Positions 1 through 7,215 of a stretch of 8,120 bases of DNA are shown piece by piece (positions within the stretch are counted from its first letter, which is position 1; each line of letters opens with the position of its first letter). Origin of the DNA: Candidatus Omnitrophota bacterium (GTDB taxonomy: Bacteria; Omnitrophota; Gorgyraeia; 2-02-FULL-51-18); NCBI GenBank assembly GCA_016196505.1, contig JACPXO010000040.1, forward strand, positions 1 to 8,120. The letters run 5' to 3'. The position numbers and the translations under genes are program-made. The notes beneath the pieces were generated by a model. It had not been told where the DNA came from. It ran no database searches and saw only the letters and a list, made by a program, of their open reading frames with translations.

Positions 1-887
1 AGAACGCCGGGTTCAATCACGTAGATCCCCGCATTGATAAAAAAACGCTGAACAGGTTTTTCGTCGATGCCCCGCACCCCATGCCGCGAGTCGAGGCGCA
101 CGACCCCGTAAGGCACCTGGAAATCATACTCGCGTAGGCAGAGAGTCCCGGCGGCTTTTTGCTCGGCATGGAAATCCAGCAAGTGATTAAAATTCACCTT
201 GGTCAAAAGGTCGCCGTTCATGACGATGAGCGGTTTCGCGGGCCTTTCTTGGATAAGGCCGAGGCCTCCGGCGGTGCCCAAGCGCTCGTCCTCATGCAGG
301 TAACGGATCTCGACACCCCAGTCCGAGCCGTCGCCGAAATGGCCTTTCACCATCTCATCTTTGTAATGCACGGAAAAATAAAATTTGCGGAAGCCATATT
401 CGACAAAATTTTCAAGGATAGTCTCCAACAGCGGTTTTTTTCCGACCCGCAAAAGCGGCTTCGGACAGTGATCTGTGAGGGGCTTCAGACGACTCCCGAG
501 GCCTCCGGCCATCAGCACCACCCAGTTCTCTTTTCCTTGGGGCTTCTCCTCCAGCTCATCCAAAAGCTCCAGGCCCACCACGCGGCCCTCGGCGTCCAAA
601 AGCGGCATTTGAAAGACCTGCTTTTCTCTCATGATCCTAAGCATCCGGGCCTTGTCCTCGTAGATCCTCACGGAAACGGGGTCTTTTTTCATCACCCGCT
701 CGGCCCTGTCGTCGAGTGATATCCCTCTCAAAATGCCGCGGCGCGCGTCCCCATCGGTCACCGTGCCCAGGAGCCGGCGGTCCTTGTCCACCACGAGAGC
801 GATGCGAAAAGAACCCTCATCAATGGTCTTCAGCACCTGGCGTATCTTGACCGACGGGCGAACCAGCGTTTTTCTCCAACCCTTCAT
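1..887 (-). CDS. ptmE: PtmE-like CBS-domain sugar-phosphate nucleotidyltransferase (3' end beyond left edge)
   Basis: Reading from ATG at 887-885, 295 codons stay open to the window edge, so the C-terminus is missing. Residues ~1-112 form a tandem CBS pair, with the typical GTVTDGDARRG at 41-51. Residues ~122 onward are a nucleotidyltransferase domain: MAGGLGSRLKPLT at 126-138, CPKPLL at 141-146 and the metal-binding NGD at 224-226. CBS plus NTP-transferase is the architecture of Campylobacter PtmE, which makes GDP-glucosamine to open the legionaminic acid route; the GDP and glucosamine specificity here is inferred from the cluster, not read from residues. The start overlaps the neuD stop as ATGA, and AAGGAG lies 10 nt upstream (903-898), supporting this start. 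The CBS pair could sense a nucleotide. An alternative is a guanylyl- or thymidylyltransferase for another sugar. The domain call is secure, the exact substrate is not. Confidence 0.88.
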   Translation of the reverse strand, partial: MKGWRKTLVRPSVKIRQVLKTIDEGSFRIALVVDKDRRLLGTVTDGDARRGILRGISLDDRAERVMKKDPVSVRIYEDKARMLRIMREKQVFQMPLLDAEGRVVGLELLDELEEKPQGKENWVVLMAGGLGSRLKPLTDHCPKPLLRVGKKPLLETILENFVEYGFRKFYFSVHYKDEMVKGHFGDGSDWGVEIRYLHEDERLGTAGGLGLIQERPAKPLIVMNGDLLTKVNFNHLLDFHAEQKAAGTLCLREYDFQVPYGVVRLDSRHGVRGIDEKPVQRFFINAGIYVIEPGV

Positions 888-1477
888 CGGTGAAATTCTC
901 CTTGAACCCTTTCCCCGGCTTTGATGAATTGTTTTTCCCGAATTCGGGCGTTTTGGATTAAAATGGCGCCCGCCCCCACGTGACAACCGTCGCCGACACG
1001 GACCCCGCCGCACAGAATGGCTCCCGGCGCGATGTGCACGTGCGCGCCCACATGACAGTCATGATCCACGGACGCACGCGTATTGATGATGCTGTTCTCT
1101 CCTATCAAGGATCCCGTCTGGATCACCGCTCCGGCCATGACCTGAGCCCCTTCGCCGATTTTCACGTCCTTGGCAATTACAGCTGAGGGGTGGATCACAG
1201 ATAAAAACTTAAATTTCCTTTTCTTAAACCGCTCGTAAACCCTCTGTCTTAGCGGAGACACGCGCGTGCCGGCCACGCCGTTCACTAAATAGATTTCGCC
1301 TGGCTTGTATTTCTTGATGACGTCTTCGTCCTTCCCTATAAGCGGCACGGAAAATCCCTGGATCCCGAGATGCAGGTCCGCCGCGCCCACCACATTTATT
1401 TTCAAAAGCCGAAGGGCGTCCACTAAAACCTTGGCATGGCCCCCGGCGCCGATCAGCACCACAGGACGGTTCTTCAT
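884..1477 (-). CDS. neuD: NeuD/LegH/PglD-family sugar O- or N-acyltransferase
   Basis: A 197-aa protein of the PglD/NeuD family. The N-terminal nucleotide-sugar-binding half carries GAGGHAKVLVDAL at 10-22. The C-terminal half is a left-handed beta-helix of hexapeptide repeats (~90-185), with HPSAVIA and VDHDCHVGAHVHIAPGA, where the DHD/H residues match the catalytic His region of PglD. In legionaminate synthesis the equivalent enzyme (LegH) acetylates the 4-amino group that LegC installs; in sialic acid clusters NeuD O-acetylates. The position beside a LegC-like aminotransferase favours N-acylation (inference). ATG at 1477-1475 overlaps the neuB TGA (ATGA), with GGGAG and AAGG upstream as ribosome-binding signals. 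The C-terminus looks short: after GAGAILIQN it lacks the usual terminal VGNPA(K/R)-type loop and ends GEFHR, just where ptmE begins. Confidence 0.9.
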   Translation of the reverse strand: MKNRPVVLIGAGGHAKVLVDALRLLKINVVGAADLHLGIQGFSVPLIGKDEDVIKKYKPGEIYLVNGVAGTRVSPLRQRVYERFKKRKFKFLSVIHPSAVIAKDVKIGEGAQVMAGAVIQTGSLIGENSIINTRASVDHDCHVGAHVHIAPGAILCGGVRVGDGCHVGAGAILIQNARIREKQFIKAGERVQGEFHR

Positions 1478-2535
1478 GATACCTTTTCTCCCGCAACAAA
1501 ATCACGCTTGGCTTTTTTACCCAGATACTCCCAGTACCGCATCGGCGAAGCCCCCCCCGCCGGACGCATCGACGTCAAATTGTTTTCGTTGAAAACATCC
1601 CCTTTCCGTATCACGCTCGCCGCCCTTAGACTTTTCCGGACTATCGGGATGTTTTTGAGCTCACAGCGGGCGGGCGTTTTGACCGGTTCGCCCAGAGCGC
1701 TTTCCGCCCGGCGGATCGATCGCACAAGCTCGCTAAATTCTTTGGGCTCAAGAGACGCCGAGTGATCCGGCCCTTTCATGCTCCGGTCAAGCGTGAGATG
1801 TTTTTCTATCACCGCCGCCCCGCGCGCCGCGGCGGCCACGGCCACGGAGAGGCCGGCACTGTGGTCTGAGAGCCCCACGGCCAAACCAAATCTTTCTTTC
1901 AAAACATCCATCGACAGAAGGTTCATCTGGTCGGCCGGCGCCGGGTATTCGGTGACGCAATGCAAGAGCGTTACCTTTTGTGTCAGCGCCCGTTGCCCTT
2001 CAGGGCTTAAAAAGGCCTCTTTAAAAGCGGTCAGCGACGGAGACGCTTTACGGCTTCGCGCGTACCCAAAGGCGATCACCGCGAGCGCCTCTTCGATCTC
2101 TTCGAGAGTGGCCATGCCGGTGGAAAGAATGAGGGGAAGCCCGGTGCGCGCCATTTTTAAAAGCAGCGGCGCGTTCGTGATCTCTCCCGAAGGGACCTTG
2201 AGCGCCCTCACCTTCAACTTCACCAACAGGTCCACGCTCTCCTCGTCAAACGGCGAGGACAAAAAGCCGATGCCCTTTTGACGGCAAAAGCGGATAAGCT
2301 CGCGGTGCGCCGCTTCGCTCATTTCAAGTTTTTTGAGCATTTGCCACTGGGTCTCACGCGAACGGCTCGTGGCCTTTTTCTGATAGTCCGCCTTGGGGGT
2401 CTCCGGATGGACCAGCCGGTCGGTTTTGAACGTTTGAAATTTCACGAGATCCGCGCCGGCGGTCACGGCGGTCTCCACCAATTTTTTTGCCAGTGGCAAG
2501 GACCCGTTATGATTGACGCCCGCCTCGGCGATCAC
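1474..2535 (-). CDS. neuB: NeuB/LegI-type nonulosonic acid synthase
   Basis: Condenses a free 2-acetamido sugar with phosphoenolpyruvate to form a nonulosonate (NeuB: ManNAc; LegI: 2,4-diacetamido-trideoxymannose). The TIM barrel has IAEAGVNHNGS at 2-12, VKFQTFK at 31-37, PSGEITN at 115-121, STGMATLEEIEEA at 138-150, HCVTEYPAP at 192-200, GLSDHSAG at 221-228 and EKHLTLDRSMKGPDH at 244-258. The C-terminal SAF/antifreeze-like domain (~296-353) includes R324, matching the Arg that reaches the partner active site in NeuB dimers. About 30 residues sit between the STGMAT helix and HCVTEYPAP, as in some family members. The start is odd: the only start-type codon is GTG at 2535-2533 with no clear ribosome-binding site, and family-like residues (ARCLVIAEAG) already occur upstream of it, in frame back to the neuC stop. 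Coordinates therefore give the GTG start with reservation. The cluster favours LegI over NeuB. Confidence 0.93.
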   Translation of the reverse strand: MIAEAGVNHNGSLPLAKKLVETAVTAGADLVKFQTFKTDRLVHPETPKADYQKKATSRSRETQWQMLKKLEMSEAAHRELIRFCRQKGIGFLSSPFDEESVDLLVKLKVRALKVPSGEITNAPLLLKMARTGLPLILSTGMATLEEIEEALAVIAFGYARSRKASPSLTAFKEAFLSPEGQRALTQKVTLLHCVTEYPAPADQMNLLSMDVLKERFGLAVGLSDHSAGLSVAVAAAARGAAVIEKHLTLDRSMKGPDHSASLEPKEFSELVRSIRRAESALGEPVKTPARCELKNIPIVRKSLRAASVIRKGDVFNENNLTSMRPAGGASPMRYWEYLGKKAKRDFVAGEKVS

Positions 2536-2571
2536 GAGGCACCGCGCGGGGCTTTTCTCGACGCGCGGGGT

Positions 2572-3720
2572 CTAAAAAATCTTCTTCATCACCTCGGGCC
2601 CGAGGTTAAAATCGCGCAACACGTTTTTTATGCGAGTTGAGGCGTTAGCGGCCTCATAAGGATTAACCGTTCGATGCAAAGTTTTCTTAAAATCGGTACT
2701 CAACGCCTTCCGAATAGCCTGCACGATTTCGCTAGCCCTGGGCTCACACGGGATGATCGACTTCGCCATCAAACGGCCCTTCTGTCTGTCTCCGATATTC
2801 ACCGTCGGCTTTCTAAAAGAAGGCATCTCGATGAAACCGCTCGAAGAATTGCCTAACATGGCACTTACATGCGGTAAAAGACTGAGATAAAGTTCCTGCC
2901 CCAAAGATTGCCGCAGGAGGCAACGAGAGGCGTTCTTTTCCGCAAATCGATTTAACTTTTCCCGTATCGCGGCGTTATCAGGGTCGGGATTGGGATAAGT
3001 AAAAATAATTTTAGCGGATGGAAACTCGTCGAGCGCATTTAAGAGCTCATCCATCTGGGATTTCGACGAGGCCTTGTCGAGCGTTGCCGGATGAAACGTG
3101 ACTAAAAAATTGGTTTTACCAAGCTTGAACTTCAATGCCTTCTCTAGAGCGTCCCTATTTAAAAACTTTGTTCGCTCAAGATGGTCCAGGCCCGGCGCGC
3201 CAAAAGAAAACACGCGCTCAGGCGGCTCGCCCAATTGGATCACGCGCCGGCGATACGGCTCGGCCGCGGTGAAATGAAGAAGCGCGATCTTCGTGATGGC
3301 ATGGCGCATCGAATCGTCAAAAGCGCCTTCGGTGATCTCGCCGCCATGGATATGCGCGACAGGGATCTTCGCCAAGAGGGCCGCTTCGGCTGCGGCAAGC
3401 ATTTCAAAACGGTCTCCGAGCACCACGACGATATCCGGCCGCAAGGCGTGAAAGGCCTCCGCGAATCCCGACAACGCGGCTGCCATGGCTTGGGTGACGC
3501 CGAGCGCTGAATCGTCCTCGGTCGGGATCTCTATTTTTCTGTCAATGCGGAACCCGTCGCGCTCGATGTCGCTCGCCGTTTTCCCAAAGGCCGCCGAAAG
3601 ATGAGAGCCCGTCACCGCGATCTCAAGGCATAACGCGCTGTCCGACTGTATTTCCTTCATCAGCCAGAAAAGATGGCCGTATTCGGCTCGGCTGCCCGTG
3701 ACCACACAGATTTTTCTCAT
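2572..3720 (-). CDS. neuC: NeuC/LegG-type nucleotide-HexNAc hydrolysing 2-epimerase
   Basis: A 382-aa GT-B-fold hydrolysing 2-epimerase of normal length. Signatures are VTGSRAEYGHL at 7-17, LGDRFEM at 101-107, AHIHGGEITEGAFDDSMRHAITK at 122-144, HPATLD at 210-215, GNSSSGFIE at 290-298 and VNIGDRQKGR at 307-316. NeuC splits UDP-GlcNAc to UDP and ManNAc; LegG does the same on a 2,4-diacetamido-trideoxy sugar linked to GDP or UDP. Because a LegC-like aminotransferase precedes it, the LegG role is preferred (inference). The ATG at 3720-3718 overlaps the stop of the aminotransferase (ATGA); only a weak purine-rich site is upstream, so translation is probably coupled. It ends at TAG (2574-2572), after which the neuB frame continues in the same register. 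LegG, NeuC and WecB-like enzymes cannot be told apart by eye beyond the NeuC signature motifs. Confidence 0.92.
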   Translation of the reverse strand: MRKICVVTGSRAEYGHLFWLMKEIQSDSALCLEIAVTGSHLSAAFGKTASDIERDGFRIDRKIEIPTEDDSALGVTQAMAAALSGFAEAFHALRPDIVVVLGDRFEMLAAAEAALLAKIPVAHIHGGEITEGAFDDSMRHAITKIALLHFTAAEPYRRRVIQLGEPPERVFSFGAPGLDHLERTKFLNRDALEKALKFKLGKTNFLVTFHPATLDKASSKSQMDELLNALDEFPSAKIIFTYPNPDPDNAAIREKLNRFAEKNASRCLLRQSLGQELYLSLLPHVSAMLGNSSSGFIEMPSFRKPTVNIGDRQKGRLMAKSIIPCEPRASEIVQAIRKALSTDFKKTLHRTVNPYEAANASTRIKNVLRDFNLGPEVMKKIF

Positions 3721-4889
3721 CGGCTTTTCTCTTTTTTCAACAATTGCTTCAAACAGCGGATTACCTTTGACTGTTCTGATGGAGTAAGCTGCGTGGAAGA
3801 AGGCAGCGTCAGTATTTTAGACCAAATTTTTTCGGTCGCTCCCAAGGGCGCACGCACCGCCTTCAGATAAGGCACCTGTAAATGAACGGGCTGCCAAAAA
3901 GGTTTTGCTTCAATCCCCTCCTCCTTTAATGCTCGGCACACCGTCAACACATCGGGCAGCGACTTATCTTCCAAAACAATCCCCGAAATCCAGCAAGCGC
4001 TTTTGGCCCAGCGTGGCTTGGGAAATAAGCTGACTCCCCCTACGCCCGAAAAAGCTTTGTCATAGATTTGATTGATCTTTCTTTTTTTGGCGACAAACGG
4101 CCCGAGCTTTTCCATTTGAGCGCAACCCACAGCCGCCTGGACGTTCGTCATCCGATAATTGTACCCCACCCGATCATGCCGATATTCGAGCCCGTTCAAA
4201 CGTGCCGTCGTGGATAAATGCTTGGCGAGATTCATCGATTTTGGATCATTGCCCACGATCACTCCACCGCCGCCGGCAGTCACGGTTTTATTTCCATTGA
4301 ATGAGAACACCGTCAGATCCGCCAGAGCTCCCACAGGCCTTCCTTTATAGGTAGCGCCGAGCGCCGCCGCGCCGTCGGCAACCACCGGGAGACCAAAGCT
4401 TCTGGCCACACGGCAAATGGCGTCCATGTCCGCCGGAACACCCAGCGTGTAAACGGGCATCACCGCCGCGAGGCGTTGTTTGGTTTTGGAATAAAAAATT
4501 TTTCCGTTTTTACGGTAGGTATTTTTCATCAAAAAATCCTCTAAGCTCTCTGGATCCAGCGTCCAGGATGCTTTGCTCACATCCAAAAGCACGGGGTCAG
4601 CCCCACAATGCTTCACGGCATTGGCCGTCGCGACAAAAGTGAGCGAGGGAATGATCACGAGGTCGTCTTTTCCAATACCCATGCTCACGAGCGCCAAATG
4701 CAGTCCGGTCGTACCGGAGGAAGTGGCCACGCCAAACTTCGCGCCTGAGGCCTTGGCCGTGATCTCTTCCAATTGGGTGACGAACGGCCCCACGTACGAG
4801 ACAAAATTGGAGGCAATGCACCGCTCGAGATACTTTTTTTCGTTGCCGCAAAGGTTGGGGATGGCTAAGGGGATCTGGGGTGGGGTCAT
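3717..4889 (-). CDS. legC: LegC-like DegT/DnrJ/EryC1 aminotransferase
   Basis: A PLP-dependent sugar aminotransferase of 390 aa, expected to convert a nucleotide-linked 4-keto sugar to the 4-amino sugar. The N-terminus (IPLAIPNLCGNEKKYLERCI, from residue 6, followed by VSYVGPFV at 30-37) closely resembles the LegC/NHT_00031 subgroup found in legionaminate and related clusters. SSGTTGLHLAL at 57-67 binds the PLP phosphate, D172 should contact the pyridine nitrogen, and K201 in SFNGNK is the Schiff-base lysine, followed by the GGGG turn at 206-209. YNYRMTNVQAA at 243-253 is the conserved fold-I block. An in-frame ATG at 4943 would add 18 residues and a 58-bp overlap, but ATG 4889-4887 gives the family's N-terminus and an ATGA overlap with the upstream gene, so it is chosen. 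The substrate nucleotide cannot be read from the sequence. Confidence 0.93.
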   Translation of the reverse strand: MTPPQIPLAIPNLCGNEKKYLERCIASNFVSYVGPFVTQLEEITAKASGAKFGVATSSGTTGLHLALVSMGIGKDDLVIIPSLTFVATANAVKHCGADPVLLDVSKASWTLDPESLEDFLMKNTYRKNGKIFYSKTKQRLAAVMPVYTLGVPADMDAICRVARSFGLPVVADGAAALGATYKGRPVGALADLTVFSFNGNKTVTAGGGGVIVGNDPKSMNLAKHLSTTARLNGLEYRHDRVGYNYRMTNVQAAVGCAQMEKLGPFVAKKRKINQIYDKAFSGVGGVSLFPKPRWAKSACWISGIVLEDKSLPDVLTVCRALKEEGIEAKPFWQPVHLQVPYLKAVRAPLGATEKIWSKILTLPSSTQLTPSEQSKVIRCLKQLLKKEKSR

Positions 4890-5836
4890 TTTTTCTTGTA
4901 CCATTCGTAAGTTCTGCGGATCCCCTCTTCCAGCGCCACCCAAGAGCCGTAACCGGTAAGCTCCATGGTTTTCTTCATGTCCGGCCAGCGGCGCTCCGGA
5001 GAGCCAGGCGTGACTTCACCATCCGCTAAATTTACTTTTTTACCCATGACGCCGGCGATGAGCTTGGCCAGATCGCGCATGGAGATCTCAGGCCCCGGGT
5101 TTCCGATGTTCAGCGTCCGGCCCGTCGCCTTGGGCGATCCGGACGCACGCTCGATAAGTTCCACTGCGTCGTCCACATAGCAAAAAACCCGCCTGTGTTC
5201 CGGCGAGTAAACTTTGAGCTCTGAAGCGCGGGAAATCCTTTGCATGAGTTCCGGGATCACGTGATTCGTACCCATGCGCGGCCCGTACACATTGTGCGGC
5301 CTCACGATCGTGAAATGCAAGCCGGAATAATGACACAAGGCCTCGCCGGTTATTTTTGAGAGGAGGTAAGAAGTCCTCGGCCTTGAGACGTCCGCTATGG
5401 CCAAAGGCGTGGTCTCGGGAGTCGGAAAAGCGATCCCGAAGGTTTCGAGGGTGCCTGCGTACACTTCGCTCGTGGAAGCGAATAAAAATCTTTCCAAAGC
5501 GGCCTGTCGCTTTGCCAATTCGATCACACGCGCGAGTAAAACCGTATTTTCATAAAGCACGCGATACGGCGCCTCGACAACGTTTGAGACGACGACGATC
5601 GCGGCCAAATGATAAATAAGGGAATAATCATTTCCGAGACCCGACAAGGCATCCGGCGACAACAGGTCTTTTTTGAAAAGCCGCACTTTTCCCGCGCTCA
5701 ACACATCCTTCAGATCCTGATCTTCTTTGCCGCGTGAAAAATCATCCAAAAGATCCACCTCGTAGCGCCCGGCAAGCCGGCGCGCCAGATGAAGGCCGAT
5801 GAAACCGGCTCCGCCCGTGATGAGCACCTTTTTCAT
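4886..5836 (-). CDS. Extended SDR: NAD-dependent nucleotide-sugar epimerase/dehydratase/decarboxylase in the legB position
   Basis: A 316-aa extended short-chain dehydrogenase. The NAD-binding GGAGFIG is at 8-14, HLAA at 76-79, the catalytic region STSEVYA at 121-127 and Y157xxxK161, then RPHNVYGPRMG at 179-189, RRVFCYVDD at 215-223 and NIGNPG at 243-248. In canonical LegB this slot makes the 4-keto-6-deoxy sugar used by LegC. Here the LegB-like YNSFNSWGW block after the first strand is absent, and STSEVY plus FCYVDD resemble UDP-glucuronate decarboxylase (UXS) as well as general epimerases. No Asp-Glu pair of RmlB-type dehydratases is present (it has Ser-Glu). A longer reading from 5956 would add 40 atypical residues; ATG 5836-5834 starts right at the Rossmann strand (MKKVLITGG), overlaps the upstream stop (ATGA) and has a GGGGGGAT site 5 nt upstream. 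Family secure, reaction open. Confidence 0.9.
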   Translation of the reverse strand: MKKVLITGGAGFIGLHLARRLAGRYEVDLLDDFSRGKEDQDLKDVLSAGKVRLFKKDLLSPDALSGLGNDYSLIYHLAAIVVVSNVVEAPYRVLYENTVLLARVIELAKRQAALERFLFASTSEVYAGTLETFGIAFPTPETTPLAIADVSRPRTSYLLSKITGEALCHYSGLHFTIVRPHNVYGPRMGTNHVIPELMQRISRASELKVYSPEHRRVFCYVDDAVELIERASGSPKATGRTLNIGNPGPEISMRDLAKLIAGVMGKKVNLADGEVTPGSPERRWPDMKKTMELTGYGSWVALEEGIRRTYEWYKKK

Positions 5837-7215
5837 GCCAGATCCCCCCGGCCGATGGCGGCTATCCGGCAACCGGCGCGTCGAAACGCCTCGGTTTGCG
5901 CCGAGCTGAGCACATGGTTGGCGTCCAACACCGCGGGCCTTGAGCCGCTCAGCCATTTTGAAACGTCGAGCTTCGCGTAGGGTTCATGCGCCACGGCGAA
6001 TACGATGAGATCCATCCCTCCCGGCAAAGGCATCTTCTTCTTTAAACGCAGGCCCATTTCGGCCCAGGCACCGACGAACGGGTCATGACAGATGACCTTG
6101 GCCCCCTCTTTCACCGCTTCTTTAACAAAGACCTCCGAGGGGGAAAAACGTGTGTCAGCCACATCCTGCCTATAGCTCACGCCCAAGAGAAGGATTTTTT
6201 TTCCGCGAAGCCGGCCCCCCAAAAGCTCGCGCGCCTTGGCGACGCTCACGAGAGGCATCCGGCGGTTGAGACCAACGGCCTGGGCGCTGAACGGAAAAGA
6301 AGATTTTTTAAGCCCCAAAAGACCGGCCGCGCCGACGCTCGCCAAAAGAGGGTCCTTGGTAAGACAATAGCCGCCGACGCCGAAACCCGGTTGACGTATG
6401 TTGGAATGCGTCGGCCGTTTCCGGATAGCCGACACCACCTCGAAAAGATCAATGCCCGCTTTTTCCGCGAACCGCCCCCATTCTTCCATGAACGCGATGT
6501 TCACCGCGCGGTAACTGTTCTCCAGGATCTTCGCGGTCTCAGAGGCGCGGAGAGACGAAAGGCGCGTCAGGGGGAATTTTTTTACGTTCACGACTTTTGA
6601 CAAAAATTTTTCACAGGCCCCGGCGGCCTCTGGGGTGTGGCCGGCGTACACGCGCCAGAAATTCACGATGGAATCAAAATAATCCTTGCCCGGCATCACG
6701 CGTTCGTACGAATGCGCCAGGAGAACGCCGCTCGGTAGTTCCGGAAAAATAATGTTCTCGCAAGTCCCCGGCGGCACCGTGGACTCGATGATGACGAGCG
6801 TCCCGGGCCGCACCCGTCGCGCCACCTGCCGGATAGCGCCGCGGAACGAATCCACATCGGGTTTGGGACGCTCGGCGTCCGCGTTCAAATGAAAAGGCAC
6901 ATCCACCACCACCACATCGGCAGAGGAAAACACCGACGGGTCGTCCGTGCACAAAAGATTTTTTCTTTTACGGCCCGCTTCAAGCGCCGCGGAAAGTTTT
7001 GGGTCCGAGCAGGGAAAAGGGAAGCGGCCGCGGTTGAGCGTCCGGATGCGGGCCTTGCCGGTTTTATTCGGCAGGTCCACCCCCTTCACGTCAAACGAAG
7101 GCCGTCCGTCGGGGTTTTTGGCCTGCGCCACCGCGATCGCCATAGCCGCGCCGACAAACCCTAGCCCTTGAACGCACACCCCAGGACGTTTTTTAAAGAC
7201 TTGTGGTTCGCTCAA
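5833..7215 (-). CDS. UDP-glucose/UDP-HexNAc 6-dehydrogenase family nucleotide-sugar dehydrogenase
   Basis: A 460-aa NAD-dependent four-electron sugar dehydrogenase (UDPGDH/WecC/WbpA superfamily) that would oxidise C6 of a nucleotide sugar to a uronate. The Rossmann loop GLGFVG is at 17-22, ESTVPPGTCE at 144-153, ETAKILENSYRAVNIAF at 226-242, the catalytic Cys284 in GFGVGGYCLTKDP at 277-289 and the C-terminal UDP-binding domain ~338-460 (LLGVSYRQDVADTRFSPSEV). Two motifs depart from the common forms: SYERVMPG replaces the usual PERVLPG-like block, and GYCLTKDP replaces GHCIPVDP. Start: the TTG at 7215-7213 overlaps the preceding stop (TTGA) and has AAGGAAG at 7226-7220, 6 nt from the core, so it beats the internal GTG. 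The substrate (UDP-Glc, UDP-GlcNAc or another) cannot be assigned; adjacency to an SDR and LegC favours an amino-sugar (inference). Confidence 0.92.
   Translation of the reverse strand: MSEPQVFKKRPGVCVQGLGFVGAAMAIAVAQAKNPDGRPSFDVKGVDLPNKTGKARIRTLNRGRFPFPCSDPKLSAALEAGRKRKNLLCTDDPSVFSSADVVVVDVPFHLNADAERPKPDVDSFRGAIRQVARRVRPGTLVIIESTVPPGTCENIIFPELPSGVLLAHSYERVMPGKDYFDSIVNFWRVYAGHTPEAAGACEKFLSKVVNVKKFPLTRLSSLRASETAKILENSYRAVNIAFMEEWGRFAEKAGIDLFEVVSAIRKRPTHSNIRQPGFGVGGYCLTKDPLLASVGAAGLLGLKKSSFPFSAQAVGLNRRMPLVSVAKARELLGGRLRGKKILLLGVSYRQDVADTRFSPSEVFVKEAVKEGAKVICHDPFVGAWAEMGLRLKKKMPLPGGMDLIVFAVAHEPYAKLDVSKWLSGSRPAVLDANHVLSSAQTEAFRRAGCRIAAIGRGDLA

Noticed and set aside
159..719. Plus-strand open frame of 186 codons
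   Set aside because: It lies antisense to the CBS/nucleotidyltransferase gene, whose minus-strand translation has clear family motifs; the plus-strand product shows none.
1778..2281. Plus-strand open frame antisense to neuB
   Set aside because: A shadow of a high-GC coding region; low-complexity Ser/Ala-rich translation without domains, while the opposite strand encodes the conserved synthase barrel.
4890..4943. Longer N-terminus for the LegC-like aminotransferase
   Set aside because: The extra 18 residues do not resemble the family and would overlap the SDR gene by 58 bp; ATG 4889 gives the known N-terminus and the ATGA overlap used throughout the operon.
4886..5836. Firm assignment of the SDR as LegB
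   Set aside because: Position fits, but the LegB-like block after the first strand is missing and the motifs fit decarboxylases and epimerases equally well.
5837..5956. Longer N-terminus for the SDR
   Set aside because: The extra 40 residues are read out of frame from the end of the dehydrogenase gene, and the Rossmann strand begins exactly at ATG 5836.
6085..6600. Plus-strand open frame of 171 codons
   Set aside because: Antisense to the dehydrogenase core, including the catalytic Cys region; His/Arg-rich translation with no recognisable motif.
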